From the NCBI RefSeq assembly GCF_041296385.1, contig NW_027184078.1, forward strand, positions 124,001 to 188,000: 64,000 nucleotides of DNA. Reading direction: 5' to 3'. Position 1 is the first letter of the stretch. Every line of letters starts with the position of its first letter. The position numbers and the translations under genes are program-made. The DNA is from Aphelocoma coerulescens. Its lineage: Eukaryota > Chordata > Aves > Passeriformes > Corvidae. Below the pieces are notes generated by a model. That model saw only the letters and a program-made list of their open reading frames with translations. It did not search any database and was not told the origin of the DNA. Shown one piece after another: positions 10,440-21,899 of the stretch.

Positions 10440-11395
10440 CCTGTAATGGACTTTTGAAAACCGCACATAAAGATTTTATTATATGGACAGATGGTACTTG
10501 GGCTGCATTCAAACATGGGTTTGTCTTTGGGCTTGCCAGATCCCACGAGATCTTTTGAATTATTCATTTGTGCCAAGGATGGCCCAGCTCTTTGCAAGCA
10601 GTCACAGATACGGTGCTGTTGATTCAGGAAGCTCCTAAATTGACTCTGGGACAAACGTTGTGTACAGTGTGTGGTACAGATGGGCTTAGAACAGAAGGGG
10701 GGGGCCACTGGCTGCTCCCAGCTGAATGTTCGAGTACCAAGTGACACTTGTGGACCCCCAAAACCACTTCTATTGTTAATCTTGCTTTTTTTCTGTCCAC
10801 CACCAAAGTAGAAAGTACTCCAGAACATGACTGCTTACAAACAATCAAAGAAGTTTATTCCAGCCCTGGATTTAAAGAACAGCCTGGCAGAGAACCCGAT
10901 TGGGGAATTATACACGGACAGAAGTAGCTTTGTTTGCAATGGGAAATGCATGTCAGGGTACGTGGTGACTACCCTGAGCGAGGTAACTGAATCTAAGGCT
11001 CCAATGCCAGATATTTCAGCACAGAAGGCTGAACTGGTTGCTCTAACACAGGCATTGGAACTGAGGAAGTAAACATCTGGATGGATTCTGAGTATGCTTT
11101 TGGTGTAGAGCATGCCACGGGGCATGGGAGAGAGAGATTTGTTATCAGCACGAGGAACGTTGATCAAACATGGGACACAAATATTACACTTAGTGGGAGC
11201 ATTACAAAAACCAGCTAAAGTTGCAATAATTCACTGTAGAGCACATCAGACAAATCAAATAGGGCCAAAATGTGGAAATTACTTGGCCAGTAGAGCAGCT
11301 GAAGAGGCTGCAGAAAAAGGCATCTGTAGCAATGGGAGATTAGCCTACCAGATATTAAGCCAGAATAGAGTGCAAAAGATTGCCACTTAATTGAA
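10440..11395 (+). pseudogene. RT connection and RNase H remnant
   Basis: Recognisable RNase H pieces include ELYTDRSSFVCNGK (first catalytic region) near 10907 and SAQKAELVALTQALEL near 11020. WMDSEYAFGV follows at about 11080, then HGTQILHLVGAL and VAIIHCRAHQ in a frame open from 11112 to 11390. The pieces sit in different frames. The order and spacing match the end of RT through RNase H in gamma-type pol. Confidence 0.75.
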
Positions 11396-11399
11396 GCAT

Positions 11400-12300
11400 T
11401 ATATTCTAAATTTCTCCCCTATGGATGGGCAGTCATTGTTACTGCACAAGAAATCGTTTCCAAGAAAATAAAATGGTGATAGGGGCTATCAAATCTGGTA
11501 ACTCCCCAGGAGATTACTGGCAAATTGGCTTTACAGAACTGTCATGTAAGGTGAGCTATAAATATCTTTTAGTCTTAGTGAATGCATTTTCTGGATAGCC
11601 TGAAGTGTTTCACTGTTGCACCAATATGGCAAAAGAAGTAGTGAAAATATTGCTAAATCAAATTCTGCACTTTGAAGTTCCTCTAGGAATGCCATCAGAT
11701 AGAGGGCCTCATTTTATAGCAAGAATAGTAGAACAGGTCAGCAAGGCCTTGGAAACTCAGTGGGATTTACACACTCCATACCAGCCATAAGCCAGCAGAA
11801 AGGTAGAGAGGATGATTTGTACTATTAAGCTGCAACTCAGTAAACTGAGTAAAGGAACCTCACTGACTTGGGTACAAGGGCTCCCAATTGCTTTGTTGAG
11901 AATTAGGATCCAACCCAGGGGCACAGGAAGATTAAGCTCTTCTGTGGGCAACTCTATCAAACCCCACACATCCCAGGGGATGTGCATGTTAAAGGTGGGG
12001 CAGACCTCAAGAAGTCCCTCATGTCTTTAGGCAAAACATTGCAGGATTTATGATGGGCAGTTGTCGTCGCCAGAGTGACAGGACTGGACACAGCAGCACC
12101 AGAATTCCAACCAGGAGGCTGGGGGTACCTCAAGGACTGGGTACCTGGCACCTCTCCAACCAAAGTGGAAAGGACCCTACCAAGTATTGTTAATCACAGA
12201 CCCTGCGGTAAAGCTGAACAGCAAAGGACCTTGAGCGTGTTATTCTAGAATTAAAGAAAAAGGTGTCAGCTCTGCAGACAACTGAATTGTGGTCCCCAGC
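11400..12300 (+). pseudogene. Integrase remnant, gamma-type ERV
   Basis: The catalytic-core region is seen at 11605-11790 with MPSDRGPHF (an aspartate of the DDE triad) and LETQWDLHTPYQP. Upstream, 11510-11590 has DYWQIGFTEL-like sequence. The zinc-binding and C-terminal parts are only traceable in pieces up to about 12240. Stops and shifts make it inactive. Confidence 0.75.
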
Positions 12301-12399
12301 CCAAATAAGATTGAGGAAAAATAAGGAATAATGTTGTAACTAAAATATTACTTATATCTGTAGTGTAAGTAGTATCTCGATATTTAACTGAAGTCTTTG

Positions 12400-12830
12400 T
12401 TGGCAAAAAACAGTTTTAGAGTTTCACCAAGGAATCAGTCATGAAAATTCTTATGAAAATTTAAAGATCAAAGGAGGTAAAATATTAAATGTAACTAATT
12501 TCTGGATATGTTCTCAAATAATGTTGGGAGGAATGGGGCTCTGCAGAATCCCATGGCCTTAGATTATCTGCTGGCTAGCCAAGGAGGAAGGTGTGCTATT
12601 ATAGGACAGGAATGCTGCATTTTATTAGTGATGGGCTGGAAGTCCAACAGACAGGAATCAATAGAAAGAGCAGTAGAAGAGTGGCAGAAAGAAGAAAATT
12701 CTTCTTGATGGGGTTGGCTTATTTCAGGTCTACCAAATTTGAGACTGCTATGAAATGCATTTGTGGGCTCACTGTAACCATTGTAACGTGTGCACTTCCT
12801 TGTATTCAATGTTAGAGCTGTTCTAACACT
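12400..12830 (+). pseudogene. Envelope transmembrane-subunit remnant
   Basis: The frame 12508-12708 includes LQNPMALDYLLASQGGRC followed by AIIGQECC, i.e. an immunosuppressive-like helix and the CX6CC disulfide motif typical of gamma-type transmembrane envelopes. The surface subunit is essentially absent and the membrane anchor is broken, so this is only a relic. Confidence 0.75.
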
Positions 12831-12879
12831 TTGCGCTGGAAAACAAAGTACTAAGACAGTCTCAAGAAAAGGGGGGACT

Positions 12880-13310
12880 TGATAAATAGGTTAGAGAATA
12901 GAAATTTTCAGTTCCCCTGAAGGTGCTGGATAGAGCTTAAAGACAAACTGTCAAAAAAAAAAAAAAAGGATTTAAAGTATGCACACAGGATGATAAATTT
13001 ATCTGGAGCCAGAAACAGATAGAAACAGATATAAAGGACTACAGTGGTTTTTGGGCAAGTTATGTAACAAGAGGCAACAGAGCATGCACAAAGAAAATTT
13101 TTACCTTTACTATTGAATCATTCAGTGAATACAATCACCAGAGACCCCTTTAGATGCCCCTTCAGGAGCATAAAAGGACTTCCAGTATGAGGTGGATGCA
13201 TGGCAATTAGTTCTAGAAAGTGATGTTTATGTAATAGATAGGAGGCACATGGTAATGAATATGTATGATTATGATGGATAAGTACCTTATTGTAAAGTCT
13301 CACCTCACAC
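12880..13310 (+). mobile_element. Truncated 3' LTR of gamma-type provirus
   Basis: It starts at TGATAAATAGG right after the polypurine tract AAAAGGGGGGACT (12867-12879) and parallels 4563-5000. The match ends at about 13300, before any polyadenylation signal, so the U3-R end is missing. Confidence 0.75.
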
Positions 13311-13319
13311 ACAGAATAA

Positions 13320-13420
13320 GGAGAAATCCTCTGTGTATCCTGCACAGGTAAAGAATTCCTGCTTTCTAATGCTTCAAATTGTGTTAGAAAGTTTCTTTTC
13401 TGGATGATTTTGATACCAGT
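13320..13420 (+). repeat. Repeat of provirus leader sequence (5917-6010)
   Basis: AAAGAATTCCTGCTT, AATGCTTCAAATTGTGTTAG and flanking bases recur at 5935-5990 and 13350-13400. They abut the broken 3' LTR, which suggests one event that removed the LTR end and joined copies of the same unit. Confidence 0.6.
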
Positions 13421-16000
13421 GTGAGGGCTTGTTAGCCAACACTTTTTCAGTCTAAACTGTGTGTGTTTCCTGGAATTGAGGCAACTGTGCCATAAAGCAC
13501 AAGAGCTCCCTGACAGGAAAGCTTCATCTAGAGCATCTCTGTCATCCACAAGGCAGGCTTCATCGTAGAATGATATCAGATTAGTTAGAGACCTTTCCAA
13601 ACAGCACGTAATCCCTAGGGCAGCAAGAAATACTTCTGGCGCAGTCTTTGAAGGAAGAAACAGCTGGGAAATATGACACCAAGAGGAGAGCGCAGAGGGA
13701 ATCCAAGAGCTCTTCAGTTCATAGATGTGACCTTCTCCATAAGCAGAATTATTCCCATTTCAAGCTGATTTCTCTGAAGGGTTATTTGTCAATTCCCGGG
13801 GAAACCCTGCCTTCATTACCTATGTAACCTGTCAGGAAAACATCAGTCTTACAGAGTCCGTGATCTTCAGGCAGAGCCACACCCGGAGTTAATCCTCACT
13901 GTTTAATTCTTCATTTCAAATTCTCTGTTCAAAGTCAATAAGAACATTTCAGTTCATCTTTGATTCATAGATTGAAGACCTGAAGATCATTCTTACCTCA
14001 CAACAGGTAAAATCCAGGTTTAACTTTAAAATAAGGCTCATGCACTTTATGGGCATGGAGCAGGATCTCTGCTTATCCTAAACTTCTCAGTGCCATCAGA
14101 GATCCATTTACACCCCATTGCCTACAACACACGTGACCTTCAGGCATCAAAGTGACTTTTTGGGCACAGAAACATTGTAATTGAACTTTAGAACCTGATT
14201 CTTCTGTTCATTTTCCTTCCCTTCTGCAGGTGGAAATTTTTCTGGCAAGAGGAAAAATACCTGTCCCATATCAGTGCTCACCTTTGCTGACCGAGGCAGG
14301 TAAGCAGCTCTCTGTTGTTTCTCTCTCTCCTGAACAAGTGGTGAATGTGCTGCTGCTGTTGGGGTGGAAAGGAACCACTCTCTTCCCTTCACCCCAGCTG
14401 TGCACACAGGGACCAGCAAGCTCTTCCCATCCCCCAGGTCTCCTCAGGCAAAGGTGGCAAGAACTGGGAGCATCAGCAGCACAGGTGTTTCCAGGGGGGC
14501 TCAGAGAGGAACTGAAAGTGACAGGGAATGGTCATTTGGGGAAAAGCTGAGCTATGGACTGGCCATCTGGGTCTGGTGTTTGTTTCCCCAAGGATGGTTC
14601 TGCTGACTTTGGTGTCCAGAGCTGGCTGTGCTGTCCTGGTACAGCTTGGAAGGGGAGGTGGCAGAGCAGGAGAGAAGGGTGGAATTCCCCCTCTGGAAAG
14701 GGCTGTTGGGCCCAGGGACACCCTTAGGGCAGGGCCTTGAGGCAAAGCAGGGCTGATGATAATTCTGGAACTTCCTTCTCAGCGAGCAAGGCTGGTTCCA
14801 AGTCTGGCCACTTGGAACTCTTTCCTGTTGGAAGCTGCAACAGTGTGAAACTGCCTTGATTTATGGTAGCTCAGGATGATGATAACTCCCAGAGCACCCA
14901 GGGGTCAGTAACCCCTGCAGAAATGTTAATAAGCTTAAAAATTTCCTGATTAGTACCTTGAAAGATTAAAGTTGTCAGTTCCTAAGCACCAAACCTCATG
15001 TCATCAGGCATCATCTTTGTTTATCAATTAAATCATTCATCGCATGATTCCAGAGAGTTCAGTGATCTTTGCAGATCTCACAGGTGTTGCAGAGTCAGTG
15101 TCAACCCAACTCCATTTTCTCCCTTTCTGGTGTAACCAGACCAATTCTTGCCCTCAGTTAAACTGTGTCCCAGTGCGTCTGTTTAGCAGTGCTGAACATG
15201 AAGCCTCGGGTGACAAAGGAACTCTGTCTTTGTGTGTTTGGTTACTGTTGTTTTGAGGTTTTTAGGGTTAGTTTCACATGTCTTCTTTTGAAAAGCCTTC
15301 TGCTTGTTTGGGAATGTAGTTTTGGTCTCAGAAGTAATTGATCACATTAAACAGTGAGGATTCTTTTGGGCCCTCCTTGGATGACAGGAAATTTGTTTAG
15401 TCCACGGAGAGAGGCAGAGAAGGGCAGGATCTTTAGTGCAGTGCACAAAGCCGACCCTGGTGCAGCTCCCTAAATGGTTTCAGGTTTGTGCTGAGCTGAT
15501 GCACTGTCACTCTGCAGCCTGATGGTTCCCAAGCAGTAATGTCAGGATAGCAAGTGCCATGGATTTCCCCACCTTGTAGGCATGGGAGGAGGGGAAACGG
15601 TTTCTTCCTCCTTTTCCCCCTTCTCAGAGCACGGAGAGAGAAACTCGAGCAGTCTAAACCAGAGATTGAAGCTGGTGTGTTAATTAACATGTCCATCAAA
15701 TTTAGGAGCAGATAGTGGGGGCTGGGTTGAATTTTCCTCTCTTGCATCCCCTGTCACAACATCCTGGGATCATGTTGGACTCAGAGAAGTTCCCTGTATC
15801 TGCAGGGGTAACTGAGATCTCTGGAAAGGCACAAGTTTTCTGGAGGTCTGAACTCAACTGTCTGAGAGTGTTGCACCTTTAGAAGTCACAGCTGGTGCCA
15901 GGTGCCAGGTGAGAGAGATCAGGGGGGTTTGGGACAGGATTTCCTTTCTTTGCTCACTTCCCTTCTGTGCCTGTTCCAGGTCAGCTGCAGGATCGTCCCA
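13420..16000. other. No gene recognised
   Basis: This stretch has short open frames on both strands, a few possible splice-like signals (e.g. a pyrimidine tract ending TTCTGCAG near 14229) and no recognisable protein domain, RNA gene or bounded repeat. Confidence 0.5.
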
Positions 16001-16017
16001 CCCCGGGGACCACAGGG

Positions 16018-16341
16018 ATGGAGCAGAGCAGATGGCTCCTGTTGGCTCTGACACTGCTTCTGGCCATCCCTGTCTCAGATAATGCTTCCAGGAGCTGTTC
16101 TGCTCCTTTCTGGGGGATTCCAGTTTGCAGTGATAAATAGAGGACATCTACCCACATGGGCAGTTTGGGGGTGAACCAATGCAGAAATGCCGTGGGAGAA
16201 CATCAGTGCCAGGGGATGGATTTGCCACTGGGAACGTGTCCCTGACACTGAAGAATGTCCTGGCAGATGAAGGAATGTACAGTTGCACTGTGATATCCAG
16301 GAACTGGAGCGCTGATACATCCACCAAGCTCAGCGTTGCAG
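16018..16341 (+). pseudogene. B7-like V-set immunoglobulin gene fragment
   Basis: At 16018 an ATG opens a signal-peptide-like segment (MEQSRWLLLALTLLLAIPVS) that reaches a stop after 39 codons. At about 16182-16341 another frame carries the C-terminal half of a V-set domain: GNVSLTLKNVLADEGMYSC, then TKLSVA before a donor-like AG|GTTGG. The D-E-G-x-Y-x-C block and the LSVA ending resemble B7-family members such as VTCN1/HHLA2-type ligands of T cells. The N-terminal half of the domain with its first cysteine is missing, as are C-type, transmembrane and tail exons. It is probably a truncated pseudogene, or a partial gene with exons outside my recognition. Confidence 0.55.
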
Positions 16342-17384
16342 GTTGGAGACTTCCTGCGCTGGGTGGGGAAGGGGGGAAGCTCTTACAGAGGGAAAAGAGC
16401 TCTCTGAAAGGTCACTGTCCCCCAGCTGATGCCGCCTCATATGACCCAACACATCACCTCCCCACTCCCAGCAGCCCGTGGGCCACATGGCATCTGTCCT
16501 TTTATCAATCCAGCAATTACTGCTGTTTGTTACCAGTGTCACAGCTGGCATTAGCTTTAGGTGTGAATTTCTTTTCCAAGGGTCAGGTACTATGTGTTCT
16601 ACATGTGTTTTATTAGAGTGATCCTTAGGAAAAAAGACATTGCTCTCTTTTCTTTCTTTTCTAATTGTAGTTGTAAGGTCTTGTTGGGATGGCTGAGTAA
16701 TCCGGTGTAAATAACCATGCTGTAATATTAAAAGCATTTTTCTGCAAACATAAAACGATAAACCACTAATGATTTTTTTATCATGCTATTTCCGAGTTTC
16801 TGATTTCTGTTGCAGCCTTAGCTACAGCAGACTCATTAGTTACTGTGCTGTCCAGTATAGTCCCTCTGTGTCTGGAACTGACTTTATTCCTTTATAGGAG
16901 CCCAGGAATTTCCATCAGGAGCCATCACAGCTGTGTAGGTAGTCAACAGTCCTTCCCACTGCTGCTTGAGTGACTCCTCATCTCACACCCAGATGTACAC
17001 TCAGTTTTCTGTGTGTTAAGGATATACTTGAACATCAAGGCTATGAGAGGAACTAAACCAACAGAACTCATGCAATGATTGATGCATGAATCATGAAGTT
17101 GCGGACTTCTCTGCCCACACTTTCAAACCCCAACCTTTCCACCTCCCTCAGAGATCTCCTTCCCTAGTGCTAGCACAATATCAGTCCCCTCTTTAACTCA
17201 CCTTTCTTTCTGTGCTTCTGCCTTTCTGTGCTGGGTCCTAAAGTCCTGGTCACAGTCCTGGATCATCACTCCAGCCCCTCTGTAGTTCGCCAGCAGAGAG
17301 AGGGGCAAAGCAAGATGTGTTTCAACCCAAGACTTTGAGTTTCAAGGTCTTTAGGGTCCCTTTGTGGTCGCCAGCAACTGATGC

Positions 17385-17650
17385 CTTTTCCTGGTCTTAA
17401 AATCAAGACTCAAACATGGTTAAAAGGGAAAAAGGGATTTCACTTTGGTATTTATTTTAAGGATCCTTAGGTGCACACGTCCAGGTCGAATGCACCTCCA
17501 TGCACACCGCAATGCACACCCCCAAAAGATCAGGTATAACATTATAGGTGTTACTAATTAGCATGTCTATCAAAGATTCCCCAGTGAGAGGCTCAAGTGA
17601 TCCCCCCTCCCCAAGGAGCCTCCCCCTGGATGGTTCTATCTTAGTTTACA
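17385..17650 (-). mobile_element. LTR end fragment (family C), minus strand
   Basis: Read on the minus strand it contains GGATCCTTAAAATAAATACC (polyadenylation signal) and CCATGTTTGAGTCTTGATTTT. It is the reverse complement of a related piece at 43325-43594. Its 5' part and partner LTR were not delimited. Confidence 0.6.
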
Positions 17651-18018
17651 GAATGTGTCTTGGAGAGAACCTTGGAGTCTGGGGCACACTGATCCCTAGC
17701 TACAAAGCTTCTAAAATGTTTACTCTCAGCTTGACAGACAAGTCCAAAAACGTAGGTGAAAAGCACTAAGAATACAGAAGTTGTAAAAGGTATAACAGGG
17801 GTATAAAAGAAAAGGCAAAAAATCACCATAGCATCATGATACAGGTGTTTTTTTCCAGTTACTGGAGGTTTCTGGCCTCCACTTGCAGACACAGCACTGT
17901 TCTCACCACTGCCACACAGGGCAGTTTGCGAAGCTTCTTTGAGAAACTTCTGTTCTGCAGAGAACATAAAACAACCTTGTACAGAGAGAAGAGCGGTTTA
18001 GACTGTGGGGAATATCCA

Positions 18019-18830
18019 TCAGGAACCGATTGTTTGTTGGTGGCCATTAGAATCAATAGCACCCAGGCCATCGGTCCTCAACTGTCCATCCGTCATAGGT
18101 ACAATCCCAGTTTGGGGTAACTTCACCATGACTGCTTGGCCCACCCTTAAGTTGTCCTGAAAAGCTTCAATTTCATCATTTTGAGCTGTTTCAAGAAACA
18201 TAGGGCTCAAGAAAGTTTATGAAACTGGACTCCCCATTGGTCCATGGTGGTTATTTATCTGATATAACACAGAGAGTAACCTTTTATCCCATCCAGATTT
18301 GTGTGGCCTAAGGTAGCGTTTTAGCAAACCTTTGGCACACTCTACAATCCCGTTGGATTTGGGATAATAAGGTGTATGGAAAACCCATTTATTACCTTCC
18401 CTTTTGGCCCAATCTTGTACCATCACACTGTTGAAGTGTGTGATCCATTGTCACTCTGTGTAGAGTCTGGCACAGGGAGACTGGAAAACCAGTTACTGAG
18501 TCAAGAAATAGTAGCTTTGGCACCAGCATGCCTGCTTTTAGTGGCAACTAACAGTCCAGATACCACTTCCACACCTGTTAGTTTGTACTTGTAGCCATTA
18601 GATGTTTTCAGAGGCCCAATATAATCTATTTGCCAAGTGCACCAGACCGTTCTGTCACTTTTGATATTTAAAGGCAGTGCCAAGTCTGGATGATTTTGTT
18701 TGAGTCTCAGCTGGCACTGGGGACACTGAGTGAGAATGCCTTTACACATCTTCCTGGTCAGTGGCCAGCCTCTGCTTTGTGCTGCAAAAACAGTTTCTTG
18801 TCCACTATGCCCCAATTCACAATGTAACCA
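18019..18830 (-). pseudogene. Integrase, minus-strand ERV
   Basis: Three frames cover most of an integrase. At 18501-18815 are the zinc-binding region (MGHSGQETV, CPQCQLRL) and the first catalytic aspartate in WQIDYIGPL. At 18217-18426 the core continues with WVFHTPYYPKSNGIVE, containing the catalytic glutamate region. At 18019-18210 is the C-terminal region with VGQAVMVKLP. Frameshifts separate the blocks, so it is inactive. Confidence 0.8.
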
Positions 18831-19105
18831 TTCACCTAATCAACACCAATGTTGTGGACCTTCCAAGTGCTAATTTTTTCTCTTTTCTAATTTTTGTCAG
18901 CTGATCCAACTTGTTATTGGAAGAAGTCAGTAAAGCTTGGCCCTTTTCATGAACTTTGACACATTATGTGACTATTGGATGCAACAGAGCCTGTAACGAC
19001 CATTTTCAATTTTCCTTCTGAAAAAACAAATTTCCATTCACTTAATAAATTGATGATTCCCACTGACACAACCATTGAGTATCACCAGCCCAGACTGTAT
19101 AAGAA

Positions 19106-19852
19106 TCAAGATGCACTGCCCTTGCTTACTCCTTTACTGGCACCAATACAGCTTTTAACTCTTCCACCTGTGAACTTCCTACTCCTTCTTCTAAACCTAA
19201 CCCTAACCCTAACCCTAACCCTACCCCTAACCGTAACCCTAACCCTAACCCTAACCCTAACCCAAACCCTAAACATAACCCTAACCGTAACCCTAACCCT
19301 AACCCTAACCCTAACCCTAACCCAAACCCTAACTGTAACCCTAACACTAACTGTAACCCTAACTCTATCGCTAACCCTAACTGTAACCCTATCGCTAACC
19401 CTAACCCTAACTCTATCCCTAACCCTAACCCTAACCCTAACCCTAACCCTAACCCTAACCCTAACCCTAACCCTAACCCTAACCCTAACCCTAACTACTT
19501 CCACTCCTATTTCAATGTTTAGAACAACTGCTCTGTACTTCCATTTACCATCAATGTGTTTGGCTGAGGCATCAGTGAACCAGACATCTTCAACTTCAGC
19601 ATCTGAAGTGAATGCAGGAGTATCCAGTATAGGACTAGGTTTATATGGCTGTTTTAAAGCTGACATGTCTGGAGTCACAGCTATCTGTAGTTTTGTAGGT
19701 TTTGTTGGCCCCTCAGTGACATCCATTTGGTCTGTGACCCCAGAGATATCTGCACACCATTTGTGCACCGTTGGTGTTTGTGCAATTCCCTTTGGCAGAG
19801 CACTGCCTTTCCTAATACTGGCCAACAGATTGAAAGGTCCTTGGATTTTCAC
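19106..19852 (-). pseudogene. RNase H region interrupted by telomeric repeats
   Basis: Minus-strand sequence from 19852 runs through polymerase connection into VWFTDASAKHIDGKWKY, the first catalytic aspartate of retroviral RNase H. It is then replaced by a Val-Arg dipeptide run encoded by telomere repeats. Beyond them the native frame resumes as [15 protein letters not shown] (catalytic glutamate region), but in a different frame from the upstream part. The long open frame across the insert exists only because the hexamer repeat lacks stops in that frame; it is not a real protein. Confidence 0.85.
19191..19496 (-). repeat. Interstitial telomere-type repeat (TTAGGG)n
   Basis: About 306 bp of CCCTAA units (TTAGGG on the minus strand) are nearly perfect at both ends, with variant units (CCGTAA, CCAAAC, CTGTAA, CTATCG) in the middle. 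Flanking sequence on both sides is retroviral RNase H, so this is an internal insertion and not a chromosome end. Confidence 0.95.
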
Positions 19853-19859
19853 AGGCTGA

Positions 19860-21330
19860 CGCTGTTGAATTTTTCTCTACTTGTTTAAGAGCATGGGTCA
19901 GAGATAATAATCCCTTTTCCCAATCAGTGTATCTCTTTTCAGTATCTTTTAATGCTGTGGAACTGAACCCTAATGGTCTTTTGGGTCCATGTGGCCTTTC
20001 TGAAACATTACGTTAAGTCCCATGTTCCGCAAAACCCCAATCAGCAAAACCCCCAGTAATAGGATCACTGGGCTGAACTGGCCCAAGAGTTTTCAACTTG
20101 TCTATCAGCATTGCAAAGCCTGTTTGTGACTGTCAAGCCATTGCCAATTTTAGTTTTTCCTCATTAATGTGTACAAGGGCCTTGCTATTATAGAAAATCC
20201 AGGAACATGATTTCTCCAGTATGATGATGTCCCACAGTGGTAGGGAGGAGAAGAGAGATCCAACAGGCAGGAATTGTGCAGCAAGATTGATTTATTTAAT
20301 TATTTTACAAACTCTTTTATAGACTTTTTTCTTCATAGTCTAATTGGACAAAGGATCAGCCACCCCTTGGGGGTGATTGGCTAAAATCCTGAAACATCCA
20401 TTGTCAAAATATTTTTCTACTGTACTATAAACAAAGCTCTGCAAGGTTGCAGGTGTTCATAGTTTGTAGAACTCTGCTAAAATCTTCCGTGAGAGAGAAA
20501 AGTATTTCACGGGACTGGAAAAAAAAAATTCTTGCTAGCAGCAATATTGTATCCACACTCCAGTATCCCAAAGTAAGCCCGATCTTTTGGAGCGTCTTGT
20601 TACTAGTGGGGTAGATAGAGCATCTAATTTTGTAATGGTTGCATCTGGAATTACAACTTGGCCTGCTAATCCCCCAGGCATTTCACCTCCTCAGAAGGCC
20701 CTTGGCACTTAGCTGAGGATGCTTCTATCCCCTCCTCATTTAAGGTATTCCATATATCCAGTGCTCTTGTTCTTACTGCACTTTCCTCCTCACCTACCAA
20801 CATAGCCTCAATATATTGATAGATTTGTGCTCCTTCCTGAGTTTTTGTTTGTGGAAGGGGTTCAGCTAAAGCATTGTGTGCGATGATGGGTGAGTGCTTA
20901 TACTCTTGGGGCAGGCGGCTGAGGGTGTATTGTGTTCCTTCCCAAGCAAATGCAAATTCGGGTTTAGCTTCTTCCTGAATTGGGACCATAAAAACATGTC
21001 TTTTATATCCCAAACTGCCATCCATTCATATGCAGCTGCCTGTAGCATAGGAGTGAGGTTTGTAATATTTGGGATGGCTGCAGTGAGTGGTCCCATGTTT
21101 GCATTAAGCCTTCAATAATCAATTGTTAAACACCAGCTCCCGTCTGCTTTTTTCACTGGGCAGACAGGAGAATTGTAAGCAGAATGCATCCCAAATATAA
21201 CACCTCTCTGTTCTAAACCTTTAATTACTTCCTTTGTCCCTTGTTTGGCCAAAGGAGGTATAGGGTACTGTTTAATGTTAGTTACAGCAGAAGCAGGTAA
21301 AACTGGAGCCACTTTTTTCTATCTTTCCCA
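19860..21330 (-). pseudogene. Reverse transcriptase, minus-strand ERV
   Basis: The RT N-terminal part lies at 21112-21312 (IKQYPIPPLAKQG, SAYNSPVCPVKK). The palm follows with AVWDIKDMF at about 21015 and FAFAWEGTQYTLSRLPQEYKHSP, read as two halves of about 12 residues near 20940. The catalytic YxDD position reads YIEAM, so both aspartates are lost. The thumb continues to 20567 and, beyond the inserted short LTR, from 20229. This copy cannot polymerise. Confidence 0.8.
20230..20558 (-). mobile_element. Short solo LTR in RT with 8-bp direct repeat
   Basis: The insert begins TGATGATGTCCC and ends GTATCCACA on the plus strand, flanked by CTCCAGTA on both sides (20222-20229 and 20559-20566). On the minus strand it has TATAAAAG followed by AATAAA, the order expected in an LTR. 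Removing it joins GYWR to NHVPGF, restoring the native RT reading. Its size is about 329 bp. Confidence 0.7.
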
Positions 21331-21520
21331 GAAGGATTACTGTGTGGGGTTTTTTTACTGAATGGGGTTTTTGTGGGCCTGAAGGACCAAGCATGCCCGT
21401 TGAGTAATTGCCAAACTTTTCCTTTAAGGATGTCACGCCTAAAATGTTTTTTCATGATCTGCAATTGCAAATCTGTGTGAAGTCATTTGCTTTTCCCCAG
21501 GTAACCATAGTTGGACTTTG

Positions 21521-21862
21521 TCAGTGTAACAGATAATAACCTTTTCCATTAAAAGGAGTCAAACAATTTCTTTTTAAATTTCTAAAATATAAATTTGGTT
21601 TTTCAGCATCCATGGGGCCAATTAAAGAAATTTCAGCTCCCACATCAATTGAAAACTTCAAAGGTTGCCTTTTTGCTCCTAGAGATAAATAGATATGGGT
21701 CCCCTTGTTATCAGAAAACTGTTGATATGCAAGAATGTGCTGGGTGAGGGGCCCAAAGTTCATCCAGCACCTAGGGGTTTTCTTTCCCGTTGTGGTGCAA
21801 TAGGATTGGAGGTGTGTTTTTCCTGTGGAGGGTTTGAGGTTGCCACTTTCCCCACACCCCAC
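21521..21862 (-). pseudogene. Aspartic protease, minus-strand ERV
   Basis: An open 113-codon frame ends with a retropepsin-like segment: FSIDVGAEISLIG in place of the canonical D-T-G-A (T changed to V), then a C-terminal NCLTPFNGKGYYLL. The altered active-site triplet suggests decay. It lies between gag-like and RT-like frames, as expected. Confidence 0.7.
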
Positions 21863-21899
21863 CTCTGAACTTCCCTGATTAGCTCTGCTATTACACTGT

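Larger units (their letters stand above)
4563..13320 (+). mobile_element. Decayed gammaretrovirus-like provirus
   Basis: An LTR pair brackets remnants in the order matrix, capsid, CCHC nucleocapsid, protease, RT, RNase H, integrase, transmembrane envelope, polypurine tract. Domain style is that of class I (gamma-type) ERVs: a single CCHC finger, a protease beginning with a DTGA motif, and a CX6CC transmembrane subunit. Stops and frameshifts interrupt every gene, and a foreign solo LTR splits RT. The 3' LTR is cut short at about 13310, where sequence related to 5917-6010 begins. Confidence 0.85.

Noticed and set aside
19191..19496. A true chromosome end
   Set aside because: ERV coding sequence of the same gene continues on both sides.
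18975..19859. 294-codon frame with Leu-Thr repeats, and the matching Val-Arg frame on the minus strand
   Set aside because: Both are translations of telomere-type hexamers, which lack stops in these frames. The flanks are ERV sequence read antisense or out of frame.
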